From contig NZ_HE997645.1 in assembly GCF_000312485.1 (NCBI RefSeq), positions 124,001-188,000 of the forward strand: a DNA stretch of 64,000 bases, in the 5' to 3' direction. The notes under the pieces were generated by a model. The model was not told the origin of the DNA. It worked only from the letters and a program-made list of their open reading frames with translations, and searched no databases. Positions 50,967-60,060 of the stretch are shown piece after piece. Every line of letters starts with the position of its first letter. Positions within the stretch are counted from its first letter, which is position 1. Position numbers and translations under genes: made by a program. The DNA is from Yersinia massiliensis CCUG 53443. GTDB lineage: Bacteria; Pseudomonadota; Gammaproteobacteria; Enterobacterales; Enterobacteriaceae.

Positions 50967-51685
50967 TATTCTTTCCTCTCAAACATCAGATCCCAAACGC
51001 CATGTCCCAGACGTTGGCCACGTAATTCAAATTTTGTCAGCGGACGCGAGTCCGGCCGAGGTACATAATCATTTTGTTCTGAAAGGTTACGGAATTCGTT
51101 CACACCTGACATCACTTCCAGCATATGTTCCGCGTAATGTTGCCAGTCGGTGGCCATATGGAAGACACCACCCACTTTTAATTTGCTTCTGACCAGTTCA
51201 ACAAAAGGTGTTTGAACGATACGACGTTTATTATGGCGCGCTTTGTGCCATGGGTCAGGGAAAAAGAGCTGAACCATATCCAGCGAAGCATCTGGGATCA
51301 TGTTCTCCAGAACTTCAACGGCGTCATGACACATAACCCGTAGGTTACTTAGGCCCGCTTCATGCGCGGATCCTAGGCAAGCCCCCACGCCAGGAGAGTG
51401 AACTTCTATCCCCAAAAAATTCTGCTGTGGGTTGCTGGCTGCCATTGCCACTAACGAGGTGCCCATACCGAAGCCAATTTCCAACACCACTGGCGCTTCG
51501 CGGCCAAATAAGGCGTTTAAGTCAACCGGCGCGACCTGATATTCCACGCCCATCACCGGCCAGTAGCTATCCAGTGCCAGTTGTTGACCCTTGGTGAGGC
51601 GCCCCTGACGGCGGACAAAACTACGAATACGGCGCATCGGGCGGCCGTTTTCATCAAACTCCGGGGATATGACGTCATTTATCAT
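50966..51685 (-). CDS. trmB: tRNA (guanine-N7)-methyltransferase TrmB
   Basis: Methylates G46 of tRNA. It has 239 aa from [16 protein letters not shown], equal to E. coli; the open frame extends 28 codons upstream without similarity. The SAM-binding loop is [15 protein letters not shown], and the signature is [17 protein letters not shown]. The 5' end faces the ERIC array of locus 3. Confidence 0.96.
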   Translation of the reverse strand: MINDVISPEFDENGRPMRRIRSFVRRQGRLTKGQQLALDSYWPVMGVEYQVAPVDLNALFGREAPVVLEIGFGMGTSLVAMAASNPQQNFLGIEVHSPGVGACLGSAHEAGLSNLRVMCHDAVEVLENMIPDASLDMVQLFFPDPWHKARHNKRRIVQTPFVELVRSKLKVGGVFHMATDWQHYAEHMLEVMSGVNEFRNLSEQNDYVPRPDSRPLTKFELRGQRLGHGVWDLMFERKE

Positions 51686-51810
51686 GGTGCTTTCTGTCTG
51701 CTGGTTACTAATATGAATGCGCATTATGCAAAGATACGCCAGTTTATCAACTCTGGAGGCCATAAGCACAAAATTAAGCTGTAAATATCCTCTATATACT
51801 TAATTACGTC

Positions 51811-52104
51811 ACGATTTCGGGTACACGAGCGCAGCTAACACCGCTGTTGCTTCAAGGTTGAAGGCCCTCAAAGTCATTGGAGCGACAGCAAGGCAGCCAG
51901 TGAGCAAATCCCGATGAGCTGACTCAAGTCAGTGATTCGGGTGCGCGAGTGCAGCTAACACCGCTGTCATTTCGGGTACGAAGGCCCCCAAAGTCATTGG
52001 AGCGACAGCAAGGCAGCCAGTGAGCAAATCCCGATGAGCTGACTCAAGTCAGTGATTCGGGCGCGCGAGTGCAGCTAACACCGCTGTCGTTTCAAGGACG
52101 AAGG
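51811..52104. repeat. Tandem ERIC array, locus 3 (trmB-mutY)
   Basis: A partial element (about 51811-51870) precedes two full units starting at 51871 and 51991 (period 120 bp), almost identical to each other. Cores AATCCCGATGAGCTGACTCA and CAGTGATTCGGG match the ERIC consensus. The rest of the trmB-mutY gap, 51686-51810 and 52105-52174, has no clear features. Confidence 0.85.
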
Positions 52105-52177
52105 GGGTTTACAGCGCATGAACTCTATGCTGCAATCCAGCCCTAAATTCTCAGCTAGATATTGATACCTGCTTATG

Positions 52178-53236
52178 ATGCAAGCGCAACAATTCGCGCA
52201 CGCGGTACTTGATTGGTACGAACGCTTTGGCCGCAAAACACTGCCATGGCAGTTGGATAAAACACCTTATCAAGTTTGGTTATCCGAGGTGATGTTGCAA
52301 CAGACGCAGGTTGCGACTGTTATTCCCTATTTTCAACGCTTTATGCTGCGCTTCCCTGATATTCGTGCGCTGGCAGCAGCCCCGCTGGATGAAGTTCTGC
52401 ATTTATGGACCGGGTTAGGTTATTACGCTCGCGCCAGAAATTTGCATAAGGCGGCCCAAGCCGTTGTCGAGCGACATCAAGGTGAATTCCCAACGACTTT
52501 TGACGAAATTCTCGCTTTGCCGGGTATTGGGCGTTCGACTGCGGGTGCAATATTGTCACTCGCACTAGGCCAGCATTTTCCTATTTTAGATGGTAACGTC
52601 AAACGTGTTCTGGCTCGTTGCTATGCTGTTGAAGGATGGCCCGGTAAAAAGGATGTCGAGGGGCGATTGTGGCAAATCAGTGAAGATGTTACCCCCGCAA
52701 AAGGCGTCGGTAAGTTTAACCAAGCCATGATGGATTTAGGGGCTATTGTTTGCACAAGATCCAAACCTAAATGCGAACTTTGCCCGTTGAATATGGGTTG
52801 CATGGCATATGCGAATCATAGCTGGTCACGCTACCCTGGGAAAAAACCCAAACAAACGATACCGGAAAAAACAGCCTATTTTCTGTTGATGCAGAATGAT
52901 GCACAAGTCTGGCTCGAACAACGCCCACCTGTCGGTTTATGGGGAGGGTTGTTTTGCTTTCCACAATTTGCTGAACAAGAAGAACTTGAGCACTGGTTGC
53001 AGCAGCGTGGTGTTGCCACCAACGGTTTACAGCAACTCACTGCCTTTCGCCATACCTTCAGCCATTTCCATCTCGATATTGTTCCGATGTGGCTGAATGT
53101 GACGTCAGCCCGAGGATGCATGGATGATGGTGCGGGTCTCTGGTATAACTTAGCACAGCCACCTTCGGTAGGACTGGCTACCCCTGTTGAACGCTTACTG
53201 CATATGTTGGCAAAAACGGAGTTAGCAGGACAATAA
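52178..53236 (+). CDS. mutY: Adenine DNA glycosylase MutY
   Basis: Removes adenine mispaired with 8-oxoguanine. It has 352 aa from [11 protein letters not shown]; an ATG directly before it (52175) is an equal candidate. The catalytic Glu lies in [13 protein letters not shown], the helix-hairpin-helix is [13 protein letters not shown], and the catalytic Asp is in [10 protein letters not shown]. The [4Fe-4S] ligands are in [17 protein letters not shown]. The C-terminal half is the Nudix-like 8-oxoG recognition domain. Confidence 0.96.
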   Translation: MQAQQFAHAVLDWYERFGRKTLPWQLDKTPYQVWLSEVMLQQTQVATVIPYFQRFMLRFPDIRALAAAPLDEVLHLWTGLGYYARARNLHKAAQAVVERHQGEFPTTFDEILALPGIGRSTAGAILSLALGQHFPILDGNVKRVLARCYAVEGWPGKKDVEGRLWQISEDVTPAKGVGKFNQAMMDLGAIVCTRSKPKCELCPLNMGCMAYANHSWSRYPGKKPKQTIPEKTAYFLLMQNDAQVWLEQRPPVGLWGGLFCFPQFAEQEELEHWLQQRGVATNGLQQLTAFRHTFSHFHLDIVPMWLNVTSARGCMDDGAGLWYNLAQPPSVGLATPVERLLHMLAKTELAGQ

Positions 53237-53299
53237 CAGGCAACACTGCCGCCTACCCAAACTGCTTTATTTGACGATAGTCATACACGAGGATTTAGC

Positions 53300-53572
53300 A
53301 TGAGCAGAACGATTTTTTGTACATTTTTACAGAAGGATGCTGAGGGGCAAGATTTTCAGTTGTATCCAGGTGAAATAGGCAAACGTATTTATAACGAAAT
53401 CTCAAAAGAAGCCTGGTCACAATGGATAGCCAAACAAACCATGCTCATCAATGAGAAAAAATTGAGCATGATGAATGTTGAAGATCGCAAACTGTTGGAG
53501 CAAGAGATGGTCAACTTCTTGTTCGAGGGGCAGGACGTTCATATTGAAGGTTATACTCCGCCGAGTAAATAA
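53300..53572 (+). CDS. yggX: Fe(II)-trafficking protein YggX
   Basis: 90-aa protein that protects Fe-S clusters from oxidative damage; part of the SoxRS regulon in E. coli. It starts [16 protein letters not shown] with the conserved Cys at 7. The mutY-yggX-mltC order is kept. Confidence 0.96.
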   Translation: MSRTIFCTFLQKDAEGQDFQLYPGEIGKRIYNEISKEAWSQWIAKQTMLINEKKLSMMNVEDRKLLEQEMVNFLFEGQDVHIEGYTPPSK

Positions 53573-53754
53573 CCATGGGGGGCCAAGCACTGGCCCCGCT
53601 GTTATCCCTGAAATCATTCGAGTGGCAGGTAAGCGGAACACAGCGAATCACCGAACGCTTATCTCTATAAGTGGCTGAGGTGAGCGAATACGGCCAATGG
53701 ACGGGCGACTTGAAGTGTAACGGGGATATTCCTCATCAAGATATGGCTTTTAAG

Positions 53755-54831
53755 ATGAAGAAAATTTTAGCTTTGCTGGTCATTGCACCATTGTTAGTTT
53801 CTTGTTCAGGCAATAAAAATCAAACAGACAACGACGCCTTTGTTAAAGATACTAACGGTTTTGATATTTTAATGGGGCAATTTGCCCACAACATCGAAAA
53901 TATTTGGGGTTTAAAAGAAGTCTTAATCGCAGGTCCGAAAGATTATGTTAAATATACGGACCAATATCAAACCCGCAGCCATATCAACTTTGATGCCGGT
54001 ACTATTACGGTTGAAACGATTGCGACGACGGATCCCGCCGCTCATTTGCGTCAAGCCATCATCACCACCTTATTGATGGGTGATGATCCTGGCTCTATCG
54101 ATCTCTATTCTGATGCTAACGATATTCAGATCAGTAAAGAACCCTTCCTCTATGGGCAAGTACTGGATAACAATGGTGAACCGATACGCTGGGAATGGCG
54201 AGCGGCTCATTTTGCTGATTATTTACTGCAAACCAGAATGCAAAAACGCACCTCAGGCTTGCATGTTATCTGGTCAGTCACGTTGCAATTAGTGCCTAAC
54301 CATTTGGATAAACGTGCTCATAAATATCTGCCACTGGTACGGCAATCTTCTGAACGATACGGTGTAGAAGAATCACTCATACTCGCGATTATGCAAACAG
54401 AGTCGAGCTTCAACCCCTATGCCGTTAGCCGCTCTGATGCATTAGGTCTGATGCAAGTGGTTCAGCATACAGCTGGGCGAGATGTGTTCAAGCTGAAAGG
54501 GAAAGGCGGCCAGCCAAGTCGTAGTTATCTCTTTGACCCTGCAAATAATATTGATGCTGGGACAGCCTATCTGTCGATTTTGCAAAATACCTATCTAGGT
54601 GGTATTCAAAATACAACCTCACGGCGTTATGCCGTTATCACCTCTTATAATGGTGGTGCGGGGAGCGTATTACGGGTGTTCCACAGTGATAAAAATCAGG
54701 CGGTAAACATTATCAACAGTATGGCGCCAGGTGATGTATTCCAAACACTCACCACCAAACATCCATCGAGTGAATCTCGCCGGTACCTGGTGAAAGTAAA
54801 CAGTGCGCAAAAGAACTATCGACGTAATTAG
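53755..54831 (+). CDS. mltC: Membrane-bound lytic murein transglycosylase C
   Basis: Lipoprotein that cleaves peptidoglycan glycan strands to 1,6-anhydro products. It has 358 aa from [17 protein letters not shown], the lipobox with lipid-Cys near residue 17. The catalytic Glu is in [22 protein letters not shown]; the SLT fold continues with [10 protein letters not shown] and YNGGAGSV. Starts 4 and 28 codons earlier would bury the lipobox. Confidence 0.96.
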   Translation: MKKILALLVIAPLLVSCSGNKNQTDNDAFVKDTNGFDILMGQFAHNIENIWGLKEVLIAGPKDYVKYTDQYQTRSHINFDAGTITVETIATTDPAAHLRQAIITTLLMGDDPGSIDLYSDANDIQISKEPFLYGQVLDNNGEPIRWEWRAAHFADYLLQTRMQKRTSGLHVIWSVTLQLVPNHLDKRAHKYLPLVRQSSERYGVEESLILAIMQTESSFNPYAVSRSDALGLMQVVQHTAGRDVFKLKGKGGQPSRSYLFDPANNIDAGTAYLSILQNTYLGGIQNTTSRRYAVITSYNGGAGSVLRVFHSDKNQAVNIINSMAPGDVFQTLTTKHPSSESRRYLVKVNSAQKNYRRN

Positions 54832-54863
54832 CGTTGATTCGTTCTTGTCCGAGTAAGAAAACT

Positions 54864-54893
54864 AAAATGGCACAGTACTCTGTGCCATTTTTT
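54864..54893. terminator. Bidirectional terminator mltC/speC
   Basis: AAAATGGCACA and TGTGCCATTTT form an 11-bp stem with a T-run on both strands, between the convergent mltC and speC genes. Confidence 0.92.
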
Positions 54894-54894
54894 A

Positions 54895-57057
54895 TTACTG
54901 AGTAATGACGTAACCAAAGATTCGCCGCCACTCTACATCACCTTTTTCGATATAAACGCCCTGCAATTCTGGGGAAAAGCCCGGCAGTAAATTAATCCCT
55001 TCTTCGAGAGCCAAGAAGTAACGCTGTACCGCCCCACCCCATACTTCCCCCGGAACGACACACAGCACGCCCGGCGGATAAGGTAGTGCCCCTTCCGCAG
55101 CAATGCGCCCTTCTGCTTCAGCGATTGGAATTAGCTCGATATTATCGCGGATAAACTGGATATTGGCATCTTGCGGGTTCATGACAACCTGCGGGAAGCT
55201 GGCTTTACGGAACATATCCTTTTGTAGCTGCTTAACATCAAAACTGACGTACAAATCATGCATCTCTTGGCATAGCTGGCGCAAAGTATAGCCGCGATAG
55301 CGCTCTTCATTTTTGCGATATATCGTCGGTAAAACATCACACAGTAATGCATCTTGCTCAATATAACGTTCAAATTCTGCCAACATCCCGACCAAATGGG
55401 CCATTTTTGCGGGGTTTTCTGCGGGTGTTAACAAAAATAGGATCGAATTCAGATCGCATTTTTCCGGCACAATGCCATTTTCACGTAAGAACGTCGCTAA
55501 TATCGCGGCAGGCACACCAAACTCAGTATATTGGCCCGTGCTGGCATCAATTCCTGGCGTCGTCAGTAATAACTTACAAGGATCCACCAAGTACTGATCT
55601 TGGTTATATCCTTCAAACCCATGCCAACGTTCGTTAGGGACAAAGTTAAAGAAACGAGTGTCATTGGCAATAATCTCAGTGTCGTAATCTTGCCAATTCT
55701 TACCATCGACCATCAGTGGAATAAAAGGCCGCAGCATTGAGCAGCGTTCTAATAGTGATTTGCGGGTTTCAATGCCCAGCTTAACGCAATCCATCCACAT
55801 ACGGCGGCCGCTGTCACCAGCGTGTATTTTGGCATTCACATCCAGTGCGGCGAATAATGGGTAAAACGGGCTGGTCGATGCATGTAACATAAACGCATTA
55901 TTAAAACGCTTATGATTGCAGTGACGTTTTTGCCCTTTAATGTGGTTATCTTTTTTATGCACCTGAGAGGTCTGGGAAAAGCCTGCCTGCTGCTTGTGCA
56001 CCGATTGAGTCACAATAATCCCAGGGTCATTTTCCGTTAATTCCAGTAATAATGGCGAGAAATCTTTCATCATTGGAATAAATTGTTCGTAACCTACCCA
56101 CGCAGAATCAAATAAAATGTAATCACATAAATGACCAATACTATCAATCACCTGCCTTGCGTTATAGACCGTGCCGTCATATGTGCCTAACTGAATAATG
56201 GCGAGTCTAAATGGCCGAACGTCTTCCGCACGCTCGGGTGCAACTTCCCGTAATTGCTGGCGTAAATAACGCTCATCAAAACAGTGGGCATCAATGCCAC
56301 CAATAAAACCAAATGGATTACGAGCTGTTTCCAAATAGACCGGTGTCGCCCCCGCTTGAATCAATGCACCATGATGATTGGATTTATGATTATTGCGGTC
56401 AAACAAGACCAAGTCGCCACGGGTCAATAAAGCATTCGTGACCACTTTGTTTGCTGCTGAGGTCCCATTCAGCACGAAATAGGTTTTATCGGCATTAAAG
56501 ACTTTGGCTGCATATTTTTGGGCGTCTTTTGCCGCGCCTTCATGGATAAGTAAGTCACCCAATTTGACATCGGCATTGCACATATCTGAACGAAAGATCG
56601 TCTCACCATAGAATTCAAAAAATTGACGCCCTGCGGGATGTTTCCGGAAAAACTCGCCCCCCTGATGCCCTGGGCACGCAAAGGTTGAGTTTTTCATTTC
56701 AACGTATTTTTTTAACGTCGAGAAAAAAGGCGGAAGTAGGTTTTTTTGATATTCGCTCGCAGCCGCTTCTATTTGTGCGTTATAGAACCCTTTATTGGCT
56801 TCCCCAAGCGTGATCACTCCCTTAATCAGCGGCAAGTAATCCGCCGAAACCGTCTGTTCTGACATCACAGCAATAAAAGTAGGAATAGCAAAACCAAGCT
56901 CATGCAGTGCTGACAAGATACCGGCGTTCGCGTCTTCTACCGACATCACTACGGCGGCAACATCCGTAAAATCAGTTTGATTGAGGTATACCACTCCACG
57001 CTGAGTTTCTAGATAAGAAGCAAGACGGGCACTTGTTGCTATTTTTAATAATGTCAT
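54895..57057 (-). CDS. speC: Ornithine decarboxylase
   Basis: PLP enzyme making putrescine from ornithine. It has 720 aa from MTLLKIATSARL (GAGAGTAAGTGAT precedes this Met). Three domains: an N-terminal wing with DFTDVAAVVMSV, the core with STFACPGHQGGEFFRKHPAG and the PLP-lysine motif VTQSVHKQQAGFSQ, and the C-terminal part with EGALPYPPGVLCVVPGE. By position it is speC, but N-terminal stretches such as LLKIATS and DYLPLIKGV look closer to the inducible E. coli SpeF, and a leader ORF precedes it, as for speF. No potE follows. Confidence 0.95.
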   Translation of the reverse strand: MTLLKIATSARLASYLETQRGVVYLNQTDFTDVAAVVMSVEDANAGILSALHELGFAIPTFIAVMSEQTVSADYLPLIKGVITLGEANKGFYNAQIEAAASEYQKNLLPPFFSTLKKYVEMKNSTFACPGHQGGEFFRKHPAGRQFFEFYGETIFRSDMCNADVKLGDLLIHEGAAKDAQKYAAKVFNADKTYFVLNGTSAANKVVTNALLTRGDLVLFDRNNHKSNHHGALIQAGATPVYLETARNPFGFIGGIDAHCFDERYLRQQLREVAPERAEDVRPFRLAIIQLGTYDGTVYNARQVIDSIGHLCDYILFDSAWVGYEQFIPMMKDFSPLLLELTENDPGIIVTQSVHKQQAGFSQTSQVHKKDNHIKGQKRHCNHKRFNNAFMLHASTSPFYPLFAALDVNAKIHAGDSGRRMWMDCVKLGIETRKSLLERCSMLRPFIPLMVDGKNWQDYDTEIIANDTRFFNFVPNERWHGFEGYNQDQYLVDPCKLLLTTPGIDASTGQYTEFGVPAAILATFLRENGIVPEKCDLNSILFLLTPAENPAKMAHLVGMLAEFERYIEQDALLCDVLPTIYRKNEERYRGYTLRQLCQEMHDLYVSFDVKQLQKDMFRKASFPQVVMNPQDANIQFIRDNIELIPIAEAEGRIAAEGALPYPPGVLCVVPGEVWGGAVQRYFLALEEGINLLPGFSPELQGVYIEKGDVEWRRIFGYVITQ

Positions 57058-57722
57058 ATCACTTACTCTCAAACGGTCAGGTATGAGGCTGCCATGTGGC
57101 CTATACATGACATCGCATGGTGGTGGTCACTGATGCAATGCCGGCAAATTGACGTTTTTACGCGCACAGTTCCCTAACGGAAATGTCAGCTTGAATGATA
57201 GGTGAACTGATTTCAGCACCAACCAATAAACATCATTAAAATCAGAGAGTTTTCTCTATTTTTAATCATGCCTAACAGTGGGCAACAGATGGCCTTACCG
57301 CATGGACGGAATAAGACGCTTAACAGAAGGAAGAGAGAAAAAATGACGTTTGAGACGGTCAATATGCATTGGGGGGGTTAATAGTGCCATGATCGCCTCC
57401 TGTGTGATTGATTGAAATGCTGCGGGCTATAAGCATGAATACTAATGCTAAAATTTGCGCAATAGTTGCATGTTTTATCCATTGATTCAACCCTTGAAGC
57501 TCAATAAAAATGCATATTTAGTGAATATCTAAGCTATTGTTATTTAATAGGCTTAAAAATAAAAATCGATAAATCAATTAGATAAAACATTTTCTCGCAG
57601 GATTAAAAGTGAGTTAATTGATACCTTTCTAACAACTTTTGCGTGAAAATAGAGCAACCGATCGCCTTTACATCAGAAACTCATTGACGAGTTGGTGCCA
57701 ATACGGTTTAATGCGCCCCGTT
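57058..57722. promoter_or_regulatory. Leader and promoter region of speC
   Basis: About 660 bp between speC and tRNA-Phe. The minus-strand part 57058-57294 separates a 31-codon leader ORF from speC by 237 nt and shows no strong intrinsic terminator, only a weak AGAG/CTCT hairpin. The remainder, to 57722, is AT-rich and should hold the speC and tRNA promoters. Confidence 0.55.
57295..57390 (-). CDS. 31-codon leader peptide ORF upstream of speC
   Basis: ATG at 57390 with an ideal AGGAGG (57396-57401) five nt upstream, and a TAA stop at 57295. The peptide is basic, rich in Arg/Lys, begins MALLTPPMHIDRLKRH and ends RLIPSMR. The E. coli leader peptide SpeFL, upstream of speF, senses ornithine by stalling the ribosome at its stop and blocks Rho-dependent termination. 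This peptide shares an M-H-I-x-R...H pattern and a final Arg, but little else. Translation is inferred from the ribosome-binding site, not shown. Confidence 0.65.
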   Translation of the reverse strand: MALLTPPMHIDRLKRHFFSLPSVKRLIPSMR

Positions 57723-57798
57723 GCCCGGATAGCTCAGTCGGTAGAGCAGGGGATTGAAAATCCCCGTGTCCTTGGTTCGATTCCGAGTCCGGGCACCA
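57723..57798 (+). tRNA. pheV: tRNA-Phe (anticodon GAA)
   Basis: 76 nt including encoded CCA. The acceptor stem is GCCCGGA/TCCGGGC, the D loop AGCTCAGTCGGTAGAGC, the anticodon loop ATTGAAAAT in GGGGATTGAAAATCCCC, and the T loop GGTTCGATTCC. A hairpin terminator follows. In E. coli pheV also lies next to speC, and it is a common integration site for islands. Confidence 0.98.
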
Positions 57799-57888
57799 TT
57801 TTTAAAGAAACCAGCTTAATAGCTGGTTTTTTGCTTTCTAGCATTTGGACTCTTCATCAAACAAGGTTCGATTATTCGCCCTGCAAGC
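57782..57888. repeat. Direct repeat copy 1, 3' end of tRNA-Phe plus flank (att-like)
   Basis: 107 bp repeated at 57945-58051 with two mismatches (57840 and 57880). The first 17 bp are the 3' end of the tRNA gene, as expected for an integrase crossover site; the rest holds the tRNA terminator. The 56-bp spacer is GC-rich with short palindromes. Confidence 0.9.
57808..57832 (+). terminator. Terminator of tRNA-Phe
   Basis: AACCAGCT and AGCTGGTT pair around TAAT and run into six T. An identical hairpin is repeated 163 bp downstream in the direct repeat. Confidence 0.9.
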
Positions 57889-57944
57889 AGGTCTCACCCC
57901 TTCGGGGCCGTCGCAAGCGACGTTCAACACCGCTGCGCGGGTTG

Positions 57945-58051
57945 TCCGAGTCCGGGCACCATTTTTAAAGAAACCAGCTTAATAGCTGGTTTTTTGCTTT
58001 CTGGCATTTGGACTCTTCATCAAACAAGGTTCGATTATTCGCTCTGCAAGC
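57945..58051. repeat. Direct repeat copy 2 (att-like)
   Basis: Second copy of the 107-bp repeat, beginning TCCGAGTCCGGGCACCA. The integrase remnant begins immediately after it. Confidence 0.9.
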
Positions 58052-58388
58052 TCGCCGACACCCACGTGTTTCCATTCATTGGCTCGCGAGATATCACTTC
58101 ACTGAAAACTCCCGATCTTTTGGTTCCTGTTAAAGCGACTGAAGCAAAAGAGATTTACGAAATTGCCTCCCGCCTGCAACAATGTATCTCCGCCATTATG
58201 CGGTATGCGGCACAGTCAGGTATTAAATGAGCCACCAAAAACGTAACGGTGTTCGGGCAGCGTACATTCACAAAGCCGAGTTTCTGGATGAGCGTAGGCT
58301 CATGCTGCACTGGTGGGCTAACTTTCTAGAGGCAAACAGGGAGGAGGCAGTGAGTCCATTTGACTTTGCAAAACTTAAGTCAGGATAG
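58052..58388 (+). pseudogene. P4-type tyrosine integrase, truncated with internal deletion
   Basis: Two fragments in different frames. The first (about 58052-58230) reads LADTHVFPFIGSRDITSLKT and ends IMRYAAQSGIK, resembling the N-terminal core-binding part of P4-family integrases. The second (58227-58388) reads MSHQKRNGVRAAYIHKAEFL to EANREEAVSPFDFAKLKSG, resembling the C-terminal end including the region with the catalytic Tyr. The stretch between, about 150 residues with the Arg-His-Arg residues, and the very N terminus are missing. They join at TTAAATGAG with a frame change. Confidence 0.8.
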
Positions 58389-58485
58389 TTGTCGAACCAA
58401 AAGTTATCAGGAAGGGTCAGTACTTCAAACTTCGTGGGTCACGATGCTACTAAACCATATGGATAGGCCCTAAAAGGAAATGAAT

Positions 58486-58998
58486 ATGGCTATTAAAGAA
58501 ATTATTGAAGTACCAGATGACAGACTTCGAGTCACCTACCAAGCCGTTAAAAACGTTGAAGCCATACAAGACTTAATTGATGACATGTTGGATACCTTGT
58601 ATTCAACCGACAATGGTATTGGGCTAGCAGCCGCACAAATTGGCCGTAATGAAGCGGTTGCCATCATCGATTTGTCCGAAACACGGGATCAACCTCTGAT
58701 CATGATTAACCCTTGCATTATCGAACAGGAAGGGAGTATCGACAGTGAAGAGGGATGTTTATCGGTGCCAGGAATTTACGCCCAAATAAAGCGTTATCAA
58801 AAAGTCAAAATTCACGCTCTAGACCGTAAAGGCGAAGCCTTCACCATTGAAGATAGTGGTTACCCTGCCATCGTTATGCAACATGAAATCGATCATCTGC
58901 ATGGTAAGATATTTATTGACTACTTATCACCATTGAAACGAAAAATGGCAATAAAGAAAATTAAAAAAATTCAGAAATCAAAAATCTCAGCGGCCTGA
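58486..58998 (+). CDS. Peptide deformylase, accessory paralogue
   Basis: Metal-dependent enzyme removing the N-formyl group from nascent proteins. It has 170 aa from MAIKEIIEVPDD; AAGGAA precedes this Met with good spacing, an ATG 6 nt earlier does not. All three motifs are intact: GIGLAAAQ (44-51), EGCLSVP with Cys91, and HEIDH with His133, Glu134 and His137. A Lys-rich tail follows. The housekeeping def is expected beside fmt, elsewhere, so this is a second copy in accessory DNA. An extra deformylase can lower sensitivity to deformylase inhibitors; that role is inference. Confidence 0.9.
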   Translation: MAIKEIIEVPDDRLRVTYQAVKNVEAIQDLIDDMLDTLYSTDNGIGLAAAQIGRNEAVAIIDLSETRDQPLIMINPCIIEQEGSIDSEEGCLSVPGIYAQIKRYQKVKIHALDRKGEAFTIEDSGYPAIVMQHEIDHLHGKIFIDYLSPLKRKMAIKKIKKIQKSKISAA

Positions 58999-59194
58999 GA
59001 GTAATCATGATGACACAAGAATTATGCTTCATCGTAAGCGTTAAGTGAGTGCCGTATTGACGATTGTTTACCGCGGGAACTATGTCCCACGGCAGGATCC
59101 CCCATGTCCCAGTGCAATGGCAACCCATTATTTTATCTGGCTTTTGCTGATTCAGAAACTGTCTAACCTGCCAAAGTAAACGCGGCGCACGTCG

Positions 59195-59815
59195 TCAGAG
59201 TTTTTTGTACACGGCAAGCCCGCCAGCAAGCAACAGCATGAAGGCCGCACAAAAACGATTGATGTTACGCAGACCTGCTGCAGTCAACAATCGAGCAGCC
59301 TGCAAACCACCGAGGGCGTAGCACAACATGATAACGATATCAATCGTCGCCGTGACCAGCGCGAAGGCCACATATTGCCTCAACTGAGGTTCGTCAATGA
59401 TAATAAATTGGGGAAGGAAAGCTGAAAAGAAGAGAACCCCCTTAGGGTTGGACAGGGCAACAAGCAGACTACGCATGAAAGCCTGTGAGCCAGAGAGCTG
59501 AGGGGCCCTTTTTGTCCCGCTAAGCGATAGCCCGGAGGGTGACCGCCAGAGTTGAAGCGCCAGCCAAAAAAGATAGCCAACCCCAATCCATTTGACCACA
59601 GAAAAGAGTATCTCAGAGGCGGCCAGCAATGACCCAAGCCCGACAGCAACCAAACCGATAAGAAGCAGGTCAGAAAAAATGGCCCCAGCAATACCCAACC
59701 CGATAACACTGCTGTTTTTCGTCAAACCATTTGTCAGGGCCAATAACATCGTCGGCCCCGGGATCACCGTGATCACTAGCGACGCCATAGCGTACATCAT
59801 CAAGGTACTCAACAC
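59195..59815 (-). CDS. LysE/RhtB family amino-acid exporter
   Basis: 206-aa membrane protein with about six helices, an N-terminal motif TVIPGPTMLLALTNGL (GPxxL) and the internal ALSNPKGVLFFSAFLPQF that defines the RhtB group. Substrate unknown; family members export homoserine, threonine, leucine or lysine. Neighbours give no hint. Confidence 0.88.
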   Translation of the reverse strand: MLSTLMMYAMASLVITVIPGPTMLLALTNGLTKNSSVIGLGIAGAIFSDLLLIGLVAVGLGSLLAASEILFSVVKWIGVGYLFWLALQLWRSPSGLSLSGTKRAPQLSGSQAFMRSLLVALSNPKGVLFFSAFLPQFIIIDEPQLRQYVAFALVTATIDIVIMLCYALGGLQAARLLTAAGLRNINRFCAAFMLLLAGGLAVYKKL

Positions 59816-60060
59816 TTCCTCCCCATAAACTCATCCTTTCTCATTTGTGAGACAAAGAGTGAGAGTAACGTATTCACCCATATAACCACAGTCATTATAT
59901 GGAATACTGCCATGACGATTTTTCATACAATGGACTGCGGACAAATTGAAATATCCCGTTCACAAAGGGTCTTTTGCCATCAGTGTGTTGTTTCTTTCAC
60001 AGGGAAAAGTTGGGGTGGATCTTTAATACTGCTACGTTCACCAATGAAATGAACGGAGGA

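Noticed and set aside
57639..57968. 109-codon plus-strand ORF over tRNA-Phe
   Set aside because: It reads through the tRNA gene and the direct repeat; not a real protein.
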